Source of the DNA: Gordonia sp. OPL2
Lineage (GTDB): Bacteria; Actinomycetota; Actinomycetes; Mycobacteriales; Mycobacteriaceae
Assembly (NCBI RefSeq): GCF_003797825.1
Contig: NZ_RKME01000005.1
Location: 124,001 to 188,000 of the forward strand
Length of the DNA stretch: 64,000 bases
Direction of reading: 5' to 3'
Shown: one piece after another, positions 1-9,796 of the stretch
Layout: the number at the start of each line of letters is the position of its first letter
How positions within the stretch are numbered: the stretch's first letter is position 1
Notes under the pieces: generated by a model
The model's input: the letters and a program-made list of their open reading frames with translations, nothing else
The model's database searches: none
What the model was told of the DNA's origin: nothing
Program-made: the position numbers and the translations under genes

Positions 1-732
1 CTCGCGATCTGCAACACGAACGGAGCGCAGATCCCGCGGGAGTCGGACGCAGTCCTCTACACCCATGCCGGTCCGGAGATCGGTGTCGCGTCGACCAAGT
101 GCTTCCTGGCCCAGATCGTCGCCGCCTATCTCGTGGGATTGGCCCTGGCGCAGGCGCGCGGCACCAAGTACGCCGACGAGGTGTCGCGCGAGTTCGCCGC
201 GATGGAGGCCATGTCCGGCGCCGTCACCGAGGTGCTGAGGACGATGGAGCCGGTCCGGGGTCTGGCGCGGTCACTGGCCGACCATGACACCGTGCTCTTC
301 ATCGGGCGCCACGTCGGCTACCCGGTCGCGCTCGAGGGTGCGTTGAAACTCAAGGAACTCGCCTACATGCACGCGGAGGGTTTCGCCGCCGGTGAGCTCA
401 AGCACGGTCCCATCGCACTGCTCGAGGACGGTCTGCCGGTCATCGTCGTGATGCCGTCGGCGGAGGGGCGTGCGGTCCTGCACTCGAAGATGATCAGCAA
501 CATCCGTGAGATCCAGGCACGCGGTGCCCGGACGATCGTCATCGCCGAGGAGGCCGACGTGGCGGCCGCCGCGGTTGCCGACCACCTCATCCCGATGCCC
601 AAGGTGCCGACCCTGATGCAGCCACTCGTCTCGACGATCCCGCTGCAGGTCTTCGCCGCGACAGTGGCGCAGGCCCGTGGCTACGACGTCGACAAGCCGC
701 GCAACCTGGCCAAGTCGGTCACCGTCGAGTAG
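1..732 (+). CDS. glmS: Glucosamine-6-phosphate synthase (isomerising), C-terminal part
   Basis: This is the 3' part of glmS; its start lies before the window. GlmS makes glucosamine-6-phosphate from fructose-6-phosphate and glutamine, the first step to UDP-GlcNAc for peptidoglycan. The visible 243 residues begin inside the first sugar isomerase (SIS) domain (ICNTNGAQIPRESD, then a TxAGPEIGVASTK stretch) and include the second SIS domain with the KLKELAYMHAEGF motif. The protein ends with the canonical tail PRNLAKSVTVE. The N-terminal glutaminase domain is not in view. It is followed 7 bp later by nnrD on the same strand, so the two are probably co-transcribed. The family identity is certain; only the 5' end is missing. 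Confidence 0.97.
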   Translation, partial: LAICNTNGAQIPRESDAVLYTHAGPEIGVASTKCFLAQIVAAYLVGLALAQARGTKYADEVSREFAAMEAMSGAVTEVLRTMEPVRGLARSLADHDTVLFIGRHVGYPVALEGALKLKELAYMHAEGFAAGELKHGPIALLEDGLPVIVVMPSAEGRAVLHSKMISNIREIQARGARTIVIAEEADVAAAAVADHLIPMPKVPTLMQPLVSTIPLQVFAATVAQARGYDVDKPRNLAKSVTVE

Positions 733-739
733 CGACACC

Positions 740-2197
740 ATGCCGATCCGCTACCTCACCGCCGAGCGGGTCCGGGAGGCGGAACACGCCACCGGACACC
801 TCCTGGAGAACGGCACACTCATGCGCCGGGCATCGGCGGGAGTCGCGCACGTCGTGATCGGTGAACTCGACCGCACCGGGGGCGTCTACGGCCGACGGGT
901 GGGGCTCGTCGTCGGCGCGGGCGACAACGGCGGTGACGCGCTCTATGCGGGGTCTGTTCTGCAGCGTCGCGGAGTCGCTTGCACCGCAGTGCTTCTCGCG
1001 CCCGAGAAAGCGCACGCCGGAGGTCGCGACGCCTTTCTGCGCGCCGGTGGCCGCGTGGCCTCGGCACTCCCGTCGGACCTCGACATCGTGATCGACGGTG
1101 TCGTCGGGATCGGCGGCCGGGGACCGCTGCGGCCTGCCGCCGCGGAGGTCTTCGCTGCACTCGCACCCGCCGACGCCGGGGGACCGCCCGTCGTGTCCGT
1201 CGACCTCCCCTCGGGCGTCGACGCCGACACGGGCGAGGTGCACGATCCCGCGGTGCAGGCCTCGGTCACCGTCACGTTCGGCGTTCCGCGGAACGCGCAC
1301 CTGCTCGCCGCGCCGAGATGCGGTCGCGTCGAGATCGTCGACATCGGACTCGGACCGGCCGGATCCGTCGGCGGCGTCGGTGGCGGACCGGTGTTCGAAT
1401 CGCTCTCCGACGACGACGTCGGGCGGCTGTGGCCCGTGCCCGGACCCGCCGACGACAAGTACACCCAGGGCGTGGTCGGCGTCATCGCGGGCTCCGCCCG
1501 TTATCCCGGCGCCGCACTTCTCGCGACGGGCGCCGCTGTCGCCGCCACCTCGGGCATGACCCGCTACGTGGGATCGGCCGGCGACGAGGTCGTCGCGCAT
1601 TTCCCCGAGGTGGTCGTCGCGCCGTCGCTCGCCGACGCGGGACGCGTGCAGGCCTGGGTCGTCGGACCGGGCGCCGGCACCGACGATGCCGCTCTGGCGC
1701 TGCTCCGCGAGGTCCTGTCGACCGACCTGCCGGTCCTTCTCGACGCGGACGGCCTGTCGCTGCTGGCGCGGCATCCCGAGCTGGTGATCGATCGTGCCGC
1801 GCCGACCCTGCTCACGCCGCACGCCGGTGAGTTCGCCCGGCTGACCGGCGCCGACCCGGGTGCCGATCGGCTCGGGGCGGTGCGTGATCTCGCCGCGCGT
1901 TGGCAGGTGACGGTCCTGCTGAAGGGCCGTATCACGCTGATCGCGGATCCGTCCGGTGACGTCCTGGGCAACGACGCCGGCAGCTCGTGGTCGGCGACCG
2001 CCGGTGCCGGAGACGTGTTGTCCGGGATCGCCGGCTCACTTCTCGCCGCGGGTCTCGCGCCACGGCTCGCCGGCGCCGCGGCAGCCCGAGTCCACGCCCG
2101 CGCCGCGATGCTGGCCGCGCGCGGCGCCCCGATCGGAGCGTCCGCACTGTCCGGCGCCATCCGGCCGGCCATCCGTGACCTGCGCGGCAGCGCCTGA
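740..2197 (+). CDS. nnrD: Bifunctional NAD(P)H-hydrate epimerase / ADP-dependent NAD(P)H-hydrate dehydratase
   Basis: A 485-residue metabolite-repair enzyme that restores NADH and NADPH damaged by hydration. The N-terminal YjeF_N epimerase domain (about residues 1-215) carries the glycine-rich GAGDNGGDAL motif. The C-terminal domain (about 225-480) is a ribokinase-like ADP/ATP-dependent dehydratase with the TAGAGDVLSG motif, whose aspartate is about residue 425. I chose the ATG at 740 because it starts the typical MPIRYLTAERVREAE N-terminus and lies just after the glmS stop; the frame is open further upstream, but that part overlaps glmS. The position between glmS and alr matches the order in mycobacteria. 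Single-domain kinase or epimerase alternatives do not fit the length. Confidence 0.95.
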   Translation: MPIRYLTAERVREAEHATGHLLENGTLMRRASAGVAHVVIGELDRTGGVYGRRVGLVVGAGDNGGDALYAGSVLQRRGVACTAVLLAPEKAHAGGRDAFLRAGGRVASALPSDLDIVIDGVVGIGGRGPLRPAAAEVFAALAPADAGGPPVVSVDLPSGVDADTGEVHDPAVQASVTVTFGVPRNAHLLAAPRCGRVEIVDIGLGPAGSVGGVGGGPVFESLSDDDVGRLWPVPGPADDKYTQGVVGVIAGSARYPGAALLATGAAVAATSGMTRYVGSAGDEVVAHFPEVVVAPSLADAGRVQAWVVGPGAGTDDAALALLREVLSTDLPVLLDADGLSLLARHPELVIDRAAPTLLTPHAGEFARLTGADPGADRLGAVRDLAARWQVTVLLKGRITLIADPSGDVLGNDAGSSWSATAGAGDVLSGIAGSLLAAGLAPRLAGAAAARVHARAAMLAARGAPIGASALSGAIRPAIRDLRGSA

Positions 2198-2226
2198 GGA
2201 CCGATGATCTGCGCCCGTCTGGGAGA

Positions 2227-3381
2227 ATGGCAGCGATGACCTCTGCCCTGACCGCGACCATCGATCTCGATGCGATCGCCCACAACGTCGACGTGCTGCG
2301 TACCACCGCGGGCGCCGACGTGCTGGCGGTCGTGAAGGCCGACGCCTACGGTCACGGCGCACTCCCGGTGGCCCGTGCGGCGCTGGCCGCCGGTGCCACC
2401 GAACTCGGAGTGGCCCACATCACCGAGGCGCTCGCGTTGCGGCAGGCCGGGATCGATGCCCACGTGACCTCGTGGCTGCACGGTGCCCGGGCGGACTTCG
2501 ACAGCGCGATCGCCCACGACATCGACATCGCGGTCTCGTCGTCGCGCCAGCTCGCGGCGGTGATCGACGCCGCACGCCGACGGTCGGAGACGGCCACCGT
2601 GACCGTCAAGGTCGACACCGGGCTCAACCGCAGCGGTGTGGCCGCGGAGGACTGGTCGGATGTCGCCGAGATGCTGGCCAAGGCGCGTGCCGACGGTGCG
2701 GTCGAGGTGCGTGCCATCATGTGTCACCTGGCACGTGGGGACGAGCCCGATCATCCGCTGAACTCACTGCAGGCCGATCGCCTCGACGAGGCGGCGGCCG
2801 ACCTGCGTCGGCTCGGCGCCGGACCCGAGGTCATGCACATCGCCAATTCGCCTGCGGCACTGACCCGTCCGGATCTCGCACGGGATCTGGTCCGACCGGG
2901 TATCGCCCTGTACGGCCGAACCCCCATCCCGGAACTCGGTGACTTCGGTCTGGTCCCGGCGATGACGCTCGAGGCGGATATCGTGCTGATCAAGGAGCTC
3001 GCCGCGGGCGACGGCGTCTCGTACAACCACACGTGGATCGCCCCGTCCGACACCAGGATCGGCGTCGTCTCGGCCGGATACGCCGACGGGGTACCGCGTC
3101 TGCTGTCCGGGGTGATCGCCGTCCGCGTCAACGGGCGTACGTTCCGCGGTGTGGGACGAATCTGTATGGACCAGTTGGTCATCGACCTCGGCGCCGACGG
3201 CGGCGGGGTCCGAGAGGGGGATCGTGCGGAACTCTTCGGAACAGGTCGCGACGGTGGTCCCACCGCCAAGGACTGGGCCGATGCGATCGGCACCATCGAT
3301 TACGAGATCGTCACGGGAATCGGACGACGGGCCGAGCGGGTGTACGTCGGCGGCGGACGGGCCGGTGCCGGACATGGATAG
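2227..3381 (+). CDS. alr: Alanine racemase
   Basis: A 384-residue PLP enzyme that interconverts L- and D-alanine for peptidoglycan. The PLP lysine is K37 in AVVKADAYGHG; the second catalytic base is probably Y266 in DGVSYNHTW; VGRICMDQ is the usual active-site loop near the C-terminus. Two in-frame ATGs, 2227 and 2236, are possible. A GAGAAT hexamer ends 7 nt before 2236, which would suit a leaderless transcript starting there, so the true protein may be three residues shorter. The last 8 bp overlap the next gene. Mycobacteria keep alr in the same neighbourhood, upstream of the tsaE-tsaD genes. Confidence 0.96.
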   Translation: MAAMTSALTATIDLDAIAHNVDVLRTTAGADVLAVVKADAYGHGALPVARAALAAGATELGVAHITEALALRQAGIDAHVTSWLHGARADFDSAIAHDIDIAVSSSRQLAAVIDAARRRSETATVTVKVDTGLNRSGVAAEDWSDVAEMLAKARADGAVEVRAIMCHLARGDEPDHPLNSLQADRLDEAAADLRRLGAGPEVMHIANSPAALTRPDLARDLVRPGIALYGRTPIPELGDFGLVPAMTLEADIVLIKELAAGDGVSYNHTWIAPSDTRIGVVSAGYADGVPRLLSGVIAVRVNGRTFRGVGRICMDQLVIDLGADGGGVREGDRAELFGTGRDGGPTAKDWADAIGTIDYEIVTGIGRRAERVYVGGGRAGAGHG

Positions 3382-4495
3382 GTCCGAGCGGATCGGATGG
3401 CTGGCCGGGGTGACCGGAGTCGCGGGACTCGGCGCGGTCGCCGCGGGTGGCGTCGCCCGGAACGTGGCGAGACGCCGAGTACGTGGGCGCGCGGATCCGT
3501 TCGCCGACATCGACTTCACGTCGATCTACGACGATCCGGCGACCACCGTCACCACCGACGACGGACTCGGTCTCGCGGTCCGATCGGTGATCACCGGACC
3601 GGAGGGTGTCGAGCCGGAGCTCACCGTGGTGTTCGTCCACGGCTTCAGCCTCCGGATGGCGAGCTGGCACTTCCAGCGCTACTTGCTCGCCGAGCAGTGG
3701 TCCGGCCGATCGATCCGCATGGTGTTCTTCGACCACCGCGGACACGGCCGAAGCGATCCGGCTCCGTCACACACCTGCACCATCGGGCAGCTTGCCGACG
3801 ACACCGGAGCGGTCATCCGCGCCATGGCGCCGTCGGGACCCGTTGTCCTGGTCGGGCATTCGATGGGCGGGATGGCGCTGATGGGCTTGGCGCGCCGCGA
3901 CCCGGCCCTGTTCGGCTCCGACGGGCGGGTGACCGGTGTGGCGCTCGTCGCGACGGCGTCACGAGGGCTGACCGAGGCGGGACTCGGTGAGGGACTGACC
4001 AATCCGCTGCTCGACGCGTTCCGCCTGTCCGTCCGTCATGTCCCGGCGCTGGTACGGGCCGGCCGTGGCGTCACACGCGCGGCGCTCGAACCGGTCCTGG
4101 TGGCGGCGAGCTTCGGGTCCGACTTCTACAGTCCCGTCGCCGGGCGCGCCGTCGAGAAGATGATCCAGAACACCCGCATCGAGACGATCGTCGACTTCCT
4201 GCACGCCCTGGAGGACCACGACGAGTCGACGGCGCTGCCGGTGCTCGCGCAGGTGCCCTCGGTCGTGGTGTGCGGCAACGAGGATCGGCTCACGCCCCTG
4301 CAGAGGTCGATGCGCATGTACGGCGAGCTGGGTGAGGACTCCGAACTCGTCGTCGTCGAGGGGGCGGGTCACATGGTGCCGATGGAGGAACCGGAGATCG
4401 TCACCGCGGCGATCGCCGACCTCGTCGACCGGGCACGGGCCGCCGTCCCGCAACCCCGCCGGCGGTGGTGGAAGAAGATGGTGGGCGTCCGGTGA
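3374..4495 (+). CDS. Alpha/beta-hydrolase with N-terminal hydrophobic segment
   Basis: A 373-residue alpha/beta-fold hydrolase. The nucleophile elbow is GHSMGG (Ser about 163). The likely acid is the Asp in GNEDRLTP and the base is the His in GAGHMVP, so the catalytic triad looks intact. Residues about 8-28 are hydrophobic and rich in Gly/Ala/Val and could anchor the enzyme to the membrane or act as an uncleaved signal. The ATG at 3374 overlaps the alr stop by 8 bp, which suggests translational coupling; an upstream extension would lie wholly inside alr. The substrate is unknown. Its place between alr and tsaE suggests nothing beyond co-expression. Esterase, lipase or haloperoxidase-like roles are all possible. 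Confidence 0.85.
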   Translation: MDRSERIGWLAGVTGVAGLGAVAAGGVARNVARRRVRGRADPFADIDFTSIYDDPATTVTTDDGLGLAVRSVITGPEGVEPELTVVFVHGFSLRMASWHFQRYLLAEQWSGRSIRMVFFDHRGHGRSDPAPSHTCTIGQLADDTGAVIRAMAPSGPVVLVGHSMGGMALMGLARRDPALFGSDGRVTGVALVATASRGLTEAGLGEGLTNPLLDAFRLSVRHVPALVRAGRGVTRAALEPVLVAASFGSDFYSPVAGRAVEKMIQNTRIETIVDFLHALEDHDESTALPVLAQVPSVVVCGNEDRLTPLQRSMRMYGELGEDSELVVVEGAGHMVPMEEPEIVTAAIADLVDRARAAVPQPRRRWWKKMVGVR

Positions 4496-4953
4496 CCGGG
4501 TCCGCGACACGGGGTGCGACGGGTTCACGGGTGTTGCCGGACGTCGCCGACACCGAGGACCTCGGCCGGGAACTGGCCGCAACGCTTTCCGCCGGGGATC
4601 TGGTCATCCTCGACGGTCCGCTGGGGGCGGGCAAGACCGCTCTCGCTCGCGGGATCGCGGCCGGCCTGCGCGTTGTCGGACGCGTGTCGTCGCCGACCTT
4701 CATCATCGCGCGTGAGCACCGTCCCTCACATCCCGATCTGCCCGGCATGATCCATGTCGATGCCTACCGTCTCTGTGGACTCGACGAACTCGACGCCCTC
4801 GACCTCGATTCGGATCTGACCGATGCCGTTGTCGTCGTGGAGTGGGGGGAGGGCGTGGTGGAACGACTGGCCGAGCGGCATCTGATGGTACGGCTGCGAC
4901 GGGAGCCGGATTCCGAGGTGCGGCAGGCGGAGTGGGAATGGGTGGAGCACTGA
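4492..4953 (+). CDS. tsaE: tRNA t6A biosynthesis ATPase TsaE
   Basis: A 153-residue P-loop ATPase that works with TsaB and TsaD in threonylcarbamoylation of A37 in ANN-decoding tRNAs. The Walker A motif GPLGAGKT is at residues 42-49, followed by the family motif SSPTFIIAREH. I chose the GTG at 4492, whose GTGA overlaps the preceding stop by 4 bp; an in-frame GTG at 4465 would add nine residues inside the hydrolase gene. Its stop and the tsaB start share one base (TGATG). The adjacency to tsaB, rimI and tsaD is the classic arrangement and supports the call. Confidence 0.95.
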   Translation: MTGSATRGATGSRVLPDVADTEDLGRELAATLSAGDLVILDGPLGAGKTALARGIAAGLRVVGRVSSPTFIIAREHRPSHPDLPGMIHVDAYRLCGLDELDALDLDSDLTDAVVVVEWGEGVVERLAERHLMVRLRREPDSEVRQAEWEWVEH

Positions 4954-5660
4954 TGTACGTCCTGGCGATCGACACCGCGACCGACGCGGTGGTGACGGGT
5001 GTGGCGCGTGTGGACGACACCGGTCCGGCCGAGATCCTCGCCGAGCGCGCACTGGCCGACGGCCGGCGGCATGCCGAGGTCCTCACGACACTGATCGCGG
5101 AGGTGCTGGCCGAATCCGCGGTCGCACGAGAAGATCTCGCCGCGGTGGTCGTCGGCTGCGGACCCGGCCCCTTCACCGGGTTGCGTGTCGGCATGGCGAC
5201 CGCGGCATCCTTCGCGGATGCGCTGTCGCTGCCGGTGTACGGGGTGTGCTCGCTCGACGCAGTGGCGGTCCGGGCCACCGGCACCACAGACGCCGGGTCG
5301 GTGCCCCGCTCGGTGCTCGTGGTGGCAGATGCCCGTCGACGTGAGATCTACTGGGCGCGTTATGTGGACGGCGAGCGTGTCAGTGGACCGTCGGTGGCCG
5401 CTCCCGCGGTCGTCGTGTCCGATCTCGCGGAGGCCGACATCGATCTCGTCGTCGGCTCGCCCGATCATGCGCGGTTGTTCGATCGGCCGGTCGGTGCGGC
5501 AACCGTGCCGTCGGCCGCCGGACTCGTCGGCTGCGCGATCACGGACCTGAGGTCGGCCGCGACTCCGGCGCCGTTGGTGCCGCTCTACCTTCGGCGGCCC
5601 GACGCGGTGGAGCCCACGGCCAAGCGTCGACGGACCACGGCGGGCGGGGTGGGACGATGA
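4953..5660 (+). CDS. tsaB: tRNA t6A biosynthesis scaffold protein TsaB
   Basis: A 235-residue member of the actin-like ASKHA fold that pairs with TsaD in the t6A synthase. It begins MYVLAIDTATDAVV and contains the family signature GCGPGPFTGLRVGMATA in the first half. It lacks the metal-binding histidines that are present in TsaD, as expected for the non-catalytic partner. The ATG at 4953 overlaps the tsaE TGA by one base; an upstream extension in the same frame would lie within tsaE. Its 3' end overlaps rimI by 4 bp (ATGA). Both overlaps argue for a translationally coupled operon. Confidence 0.95.
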   Translation: MYVLAIDTATDAVVTGVARVDDTGPAEILAERALADGRRHAEVLTTLIAEVLAESAVAREDLAAVVVGCGPGPFTGLRVGMATAASFADALSLPVYGVCSLDAVAVRATGTTDAGSVPRSVLVVADARRREIYWARYVDGERVSGPSVAAPAVVVSDLAEADIDLVVGSPDHARLFDRPVGAATVPSAAGLVGCAITDLRSAATPAPLVPLYLRRPDAVEPTAKRRRTTAGGVGR

Positions 5661-6163
5661 CGACCTCCGAATTGCTGATCGATGACCTCGACTACTCCGA
5701 CATCCCACGCTGCGCAGCACTGGAGAAGGAGATGTTCTCCGGCGACTCGCCCTGGCCTGCAACAGCATTCCGGGCCGAGCTCAACGCTCCGTATAACCGC
5801 TACTTCGCGGCCAGAGAGGTGTCCGGCGGCGAGGTCGTCGGCTACGCGGGCGTGTCCACGCTGGGGACTGCCGGTTCCTACGAATGCGAGATCCACACCA
5901 TCGCCGTGGCGCCGACACATCGTGGTCGTGGTTACGGCAGGGCGCTGCTGGCGGCGCTGCTCGACGTCGCCGACGACTGCGATGCACCGATGTTCCTCGA
6001 GGTCCGCACCGACAACGAGACGGCCATCGAGCTGTACACGCGAAACGGCTTCGTACGGTCGGGCATTCGGCGCAACTATTATCAGCCGTCGGGAGCCGAC
6101 GCGTACACCATGATCCGGCCGGCCCAGACGCCGACCACACCACAGGCCGGGAGCGCCCCATGA
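5657..6163 (+). CDS. rimI: Ribosomal protein S18 alanine N-acetyltransferase family (GNAT)
   Basis: A 168-residue GNAT acetyltransferase. The acetyl-CoA-binding motif A is [11 protein letters not shown] (R/Q-x-x-G-x-G/A type), followed by the [18 protein letters not shown] segment that is typical of RimI. In E. coli RimI acetylates the N-terminal Ala of S18. In actinobacteria the linked enzyme is thought to act more generally on protein N-termini, so the substrate here is inferred. ATGA overlaps join it to tsaB upstream and tsaD downstream. The conserved tsaB-rimI-tsaD order is the strongest support for the name. Confidence 0.93.
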   Translation: MTTSELLIDDLDYSDIPRCAALEKEMFSGDSPWPATAFRAELNAPYNRYFAAREVSGGEVVGYAGVSTLGTAGSYECEIHTIAVAPTHRGRGYGRALLAALLDVADDCDAPMFLEVRTDNETAIELYTRNGFVRSGIRRNYYQPSGADAYTMIRPAQTPTTPQAGSAP

Positions 6164-7212
6164 TCGTGATGGGTATCGAGAGTTCGTGTGACGAGACCGG
6201 CGTCGGCATCGTCCGATGGGACCCGGACGGGATCGGTGACGGTGGTCGGGGCACGGCGACACTATTGGCCGACGAGGTCGCCTCCAGTGTCGACGAGCAC
6301 GCCCGGTTCGGGGGTGTCGTCCCGGAGATCGCCTCCCGCGCGCACCTCGAGGCCATCGTCCCGACGATGCGCCGCGCCCGCGAGGCGGCGGGGATCGACC
6401 GTCCGGATGCGATCGCGGTGACGATCGGGCCGGGGCTGGCCGGTGCGCTGCTCGTGGGAGTGTCGGCGGCCAAGGCCTACGCCCTTGCCTGGGACGTACC
6501 GCTGTACGCGATGAACCACCTCGGGGGCCACGTCGCCGTCGACACACTCGAACACGGGCCGATGCCGGAGTGCGTCGCGCTGTTGGTCAGTGGTGGCCAC
6601 ACCCACCTGCTGCACGTGACCGATCTGGCCCGTCCGATCACCGAACTCGGCACCACCGTCGACGATGCTGCGGGGGAGGCGTTCGACAAGGTCGCCCGAC
6701 TGCTGGATCTCGGCTTCCCCGGTGGTCCGGCCCTCGACCGTGCCGCGGCGCAGGGAGATCCGCACGCCATCGCGTTCCCACGCGGCATGACCGGACCGCG
6801 CGACGCACGGTACGACTTCTCGTTCAGCGGCCTGAAGACCGCCGTCGCCCGGCATGTCGAAAAGTGTGAGCGGGAGGGTGTCGAGCCGGCGATCCCCGAC
6901 ATCGCGGCGTCGTTCCAGGAGGCGGTCGCCGACGTCCTCACCATGAAGGCGATCCGCGCTTGCACCGACCTCGACGTGGACACCCTCGTCCTCGGGGGCG
7001 GCGCGACCGCCAACTCCCGCATCCGCTCGATGTCGCAGGAGCGCTGCGCCGCGGCCGGGATCACCTTGCGCGTACCGAGACCGCGCCTGTGCACTGACAA
7101 CGGGGTCATGATCGCCACCCTCGGTGCACACGTCATCGGCGGCGGTGCGACGCCGTCGCCGCTGACCGTGGCGACCGACCCCGGCATGTCGGTGCAGGTC
7201 AGTCAGCTCTGA
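6160..7212 (+). CDS. tsaD: tRNA N6-adenosine threonylcarbamoyltransferase TsaD
   Basis: A 350-residue catalytic subunit of the t6A synthase (formerly Gcp/YgjD). It starts [14 protein letters not shown], the hallmark of the family, and has the metal-ligand motif NHLGGHV, the LVSGGHTHL loop and the C-terminal [12 protein letters not shown] nucleotide-binding loop. The ATG at 6160 gives a 4-bp ATGA overlap with rimI; the ATG at 6169 is an alternative. The frame is open back to 5884 but that stretch is inside rimI. A stem-loop overlaps the stop codon and probably ends the operon before the heat-shock genes. Confidence 0.96.
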   Translation: MIVMGIESSCDETGVGIVRWDPDGIGDGGRGTATLLADEVASSVDEHARFGGVVPEIASRAHLEAIVPTMRRAREAAGIDRPDAIAVTIGPGLAGALLVGVSAAKAYALAWDVPLYAMNHLGGHVAVDTLEHGPMPECVALLVSGGHTHLLHVTDLARPITELGTTVDDAAGEAFDKVARLLDLGFPGGPALDRAAAQGDPHAIAFPRGMTGPRDARYDFSFSGLKTAVARHVEKCEREGVEPAIPDIAASFQEAVADVLTMKAIRACTDLDVDTLVLGGGATANSRIRSMSQERCAAAGITLRVPRPRLCTDNGVMIATLGAHVIGGGATPSPLTVATDPGMSVQVSQL

Positions 7213-7226
7213 GCGATCAGCTCAGA
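7208..7226 (+). terminator. Stem-loop at the end of tsaD
   Basis: Seven-base arms TCTGAGC and GCTCAGA surround a 5-nt loop (GATCA), followed by CTTT. The hairpin overlaps the tsaD stop codon. It has only a short T run, but its position between the tsaD operon and the CIRCE-controlled groES promoter fits a terminator. Confidence 0.5.
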
Positions 7227-7251
7227 CTTTCGCACCCTCTGCCCTTGAGTG

Positions 7252-7278
7252 CTGGCACTCGCATGTATAGAGTGCTAG
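7252..7278 (+). promoter_or_regulatory. CIRCE operator (HrcA binding site) upstream of groES
   Basis: An inverted repeat of CTGGCACTC, nine spacer bases, then GAGTGCTAG. This differs only slightly from the CIRCE consensus (TTAGCACTC-N9-GAGTGCTAA), and the N9 spacing is exact. HrcA represses groESL through this element in many Gram-positives and mycobacteria. It lies 114 bp before the groES start. A TTGAGT and a TATAGA hexamer flank the left half, so the operator probably overlaps the promoter, but the promoter boxes are less certain than the operator. Confidence 0.92.
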
Positions 7279-7392
7279 TGGCACTGTGATGAAGTCTCGT
7301 ACACCCGCGACTGCGGGGCTTCGGCCCAGGGCCAATGAACGTGCAAGTCGATACCGTTCAACAACTCAGTACGAAAGTTGAGGACCCACATC

Positions 7393-7692
7393 GTGGCGAG
7401 CGTGAACATCAAGCCGCTTGAGGACAAGATCCTGGTGCAGGCCGTGGAGGCAGAGACGACCACCGCGTCCGGTCTGGTCATCCCGGATACCGCCAAGGAG
7501 AAGCCGCAGGAAGGCACCGTCATCGCCGTCGGCGAGGGACGGGTGACCGAGCAGGGCAACCGCGTCCCGGTCGACGTCAAAGAAGGCGACACCGTCATCT
7601 ACAGCAAGTACGGCGGCACCGAGATCAAGTACGCCGGTGAGGAGTACCTGATCCTGTCGGCGCGCGACGTGCTGGCCGTCATCGGCAAGTAA
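7393..7692 (+). CDS. groES: Co-chaperonin GroES
   Basis: A 99-residue Hsp10 that caps the GroEL chamber. The protein reads [16 protein letters not shown] at its start and [11 protein letters not shown] at its end, nearly the mycobacterial sequence, with the mobile loop at [16 protein letters not shown] chose the GTG at 7393 from alignment with the mycobacterial start and because of the upstream GAGGA; an in-frame start at 7378 would add five residues. It is controlled by the CIRCE element and followed by a strong hairpin before groEL1, so the two cistrons may be unequally expressed. Confidence 0.97.
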   Translation: MASVNIKPLEDKILVQAVEAETTTASGLVIPDTAKEKPQEGTVIAVGEGRVTEQGNRVPVDVKEGDTVIYSKYGGTEIKYAGEEYLILSARDVLAVIGK

Positions 7693-7717
7693 GACCCGCG
7701 ACTTCCCGCGTGTCTCG

Positions 7718-7747
7718 CGCCCCGGTGCCCTCTCGGGCGCCGGGGCG
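7718..7747 (+). other. Strong hairpin between groES and groEL1
   Basis: Two 13-nt arms (starting CGCCCCGG and ending CCGGGGCG) with a TCTC loop pair completely, with one G-U wobble. There is no T tract afterwards (TTGCCG). It lies 26 nt after the groES stop and 37 nt before groEL1. It could be a partial terminator, an RNA-processing or stabilising stem, or both. Confidence 0.7.
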
Positions 7748-7775
7748 TTGCCGTTCACCCCATCTCCGTATGTGA

Positions 7776-9398
<1,623 letters not shown>

Positions 9399-9436
9399 CA
9401 CGTGCCCACGACATATGTGAGGTGCTGACAGATGCA

Positions 9437-9472
9437 GACGGGGGCATCGATCCACGGATCGATGCCCCCGTC
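9437..9472. terminator. Bidirectional terminator between groEL1 and whiB3
   Basis: A perfect 16-bp stem (arms starting GACGGGGGC and ending GCCCCCGTC) with a 4-nt loop lies between the convergent 3' ends of groEL1 and whiB3. There is no clean T run on either side, which is common for actinobacterial hairpin terminators. Being symmetric, it can serve both strands. Confidence 0.8.
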
Positions 9473-9499
9473 TCGTCTGTCACGGACCGGTGGGACCGG

Positions 9500-9796
9500 T
9501 CAGCTCGCGATCCGGCGTCCGACGCCGCGCTTCATCAGCATGCTGCGCTCGGACTCCGACAGTCCGCCCCAGATCCCGTAGGGCTCGGCCACGGCGAGCG
9601 CGTGCTCGCGGCACTGGGCGATGACCGGGCACTGATGGCACATCTCCTTGGCGCGGCGCTCACGCTGGGCACGGGCACGGCCTCGCTCGCCGTCGGGATG
9701 GAAGAACATCGACGATTCCACTCCACGGCACAAGCCCTGCATCTGCCAATCCCAGATGTCAGCATTCGGACCGGGGAGATGATTCGGCTGAGGCAT
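9500..9796 (-). CDS. whiB3: Redox-sensing iron-sulfur transcription regulator WhiB3
   Basis: A 98-residue WhiB-family protein. Four cysteines, C23, C53, C56 and C62, have the spacing of M. tuberculosis WhiB3 and would bind a [4Fe-4S] cluster. The GIWGG turn is at 74-78 and a basic tail (KRGVGRR) follows. The N-terminus MPQPNHLPGPNADIW is diagnostic of WhiB3 rather than other WhiB proteins. Start chosen: ATG at 9796 with AAGGAG 8 nt upstream; the frame is open upstream but is unlike the family. WhiB3 responds to redox state and NO and controls lipid and redox genes in mycobacteria. Its neighbours groEL1 and sigD match the M. tuberculosis order. Confidence 0.95.
   Translation of the reverse strand: MPQPNHLPGPNADIWDWQMQGLCRGVESSMFFHPDGERGRARAQRERRAKEMCHQCPVIAQCREHALAVAEPYGIWGGLSESERSMLMKRGVGRRIAS

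Noticed and set aside
719..1822. A minus-strand open frame of 367 codons opposite nnrD
   Set aside because: Arg/Gly/Asp-rich shadow of nnrD with no family features.
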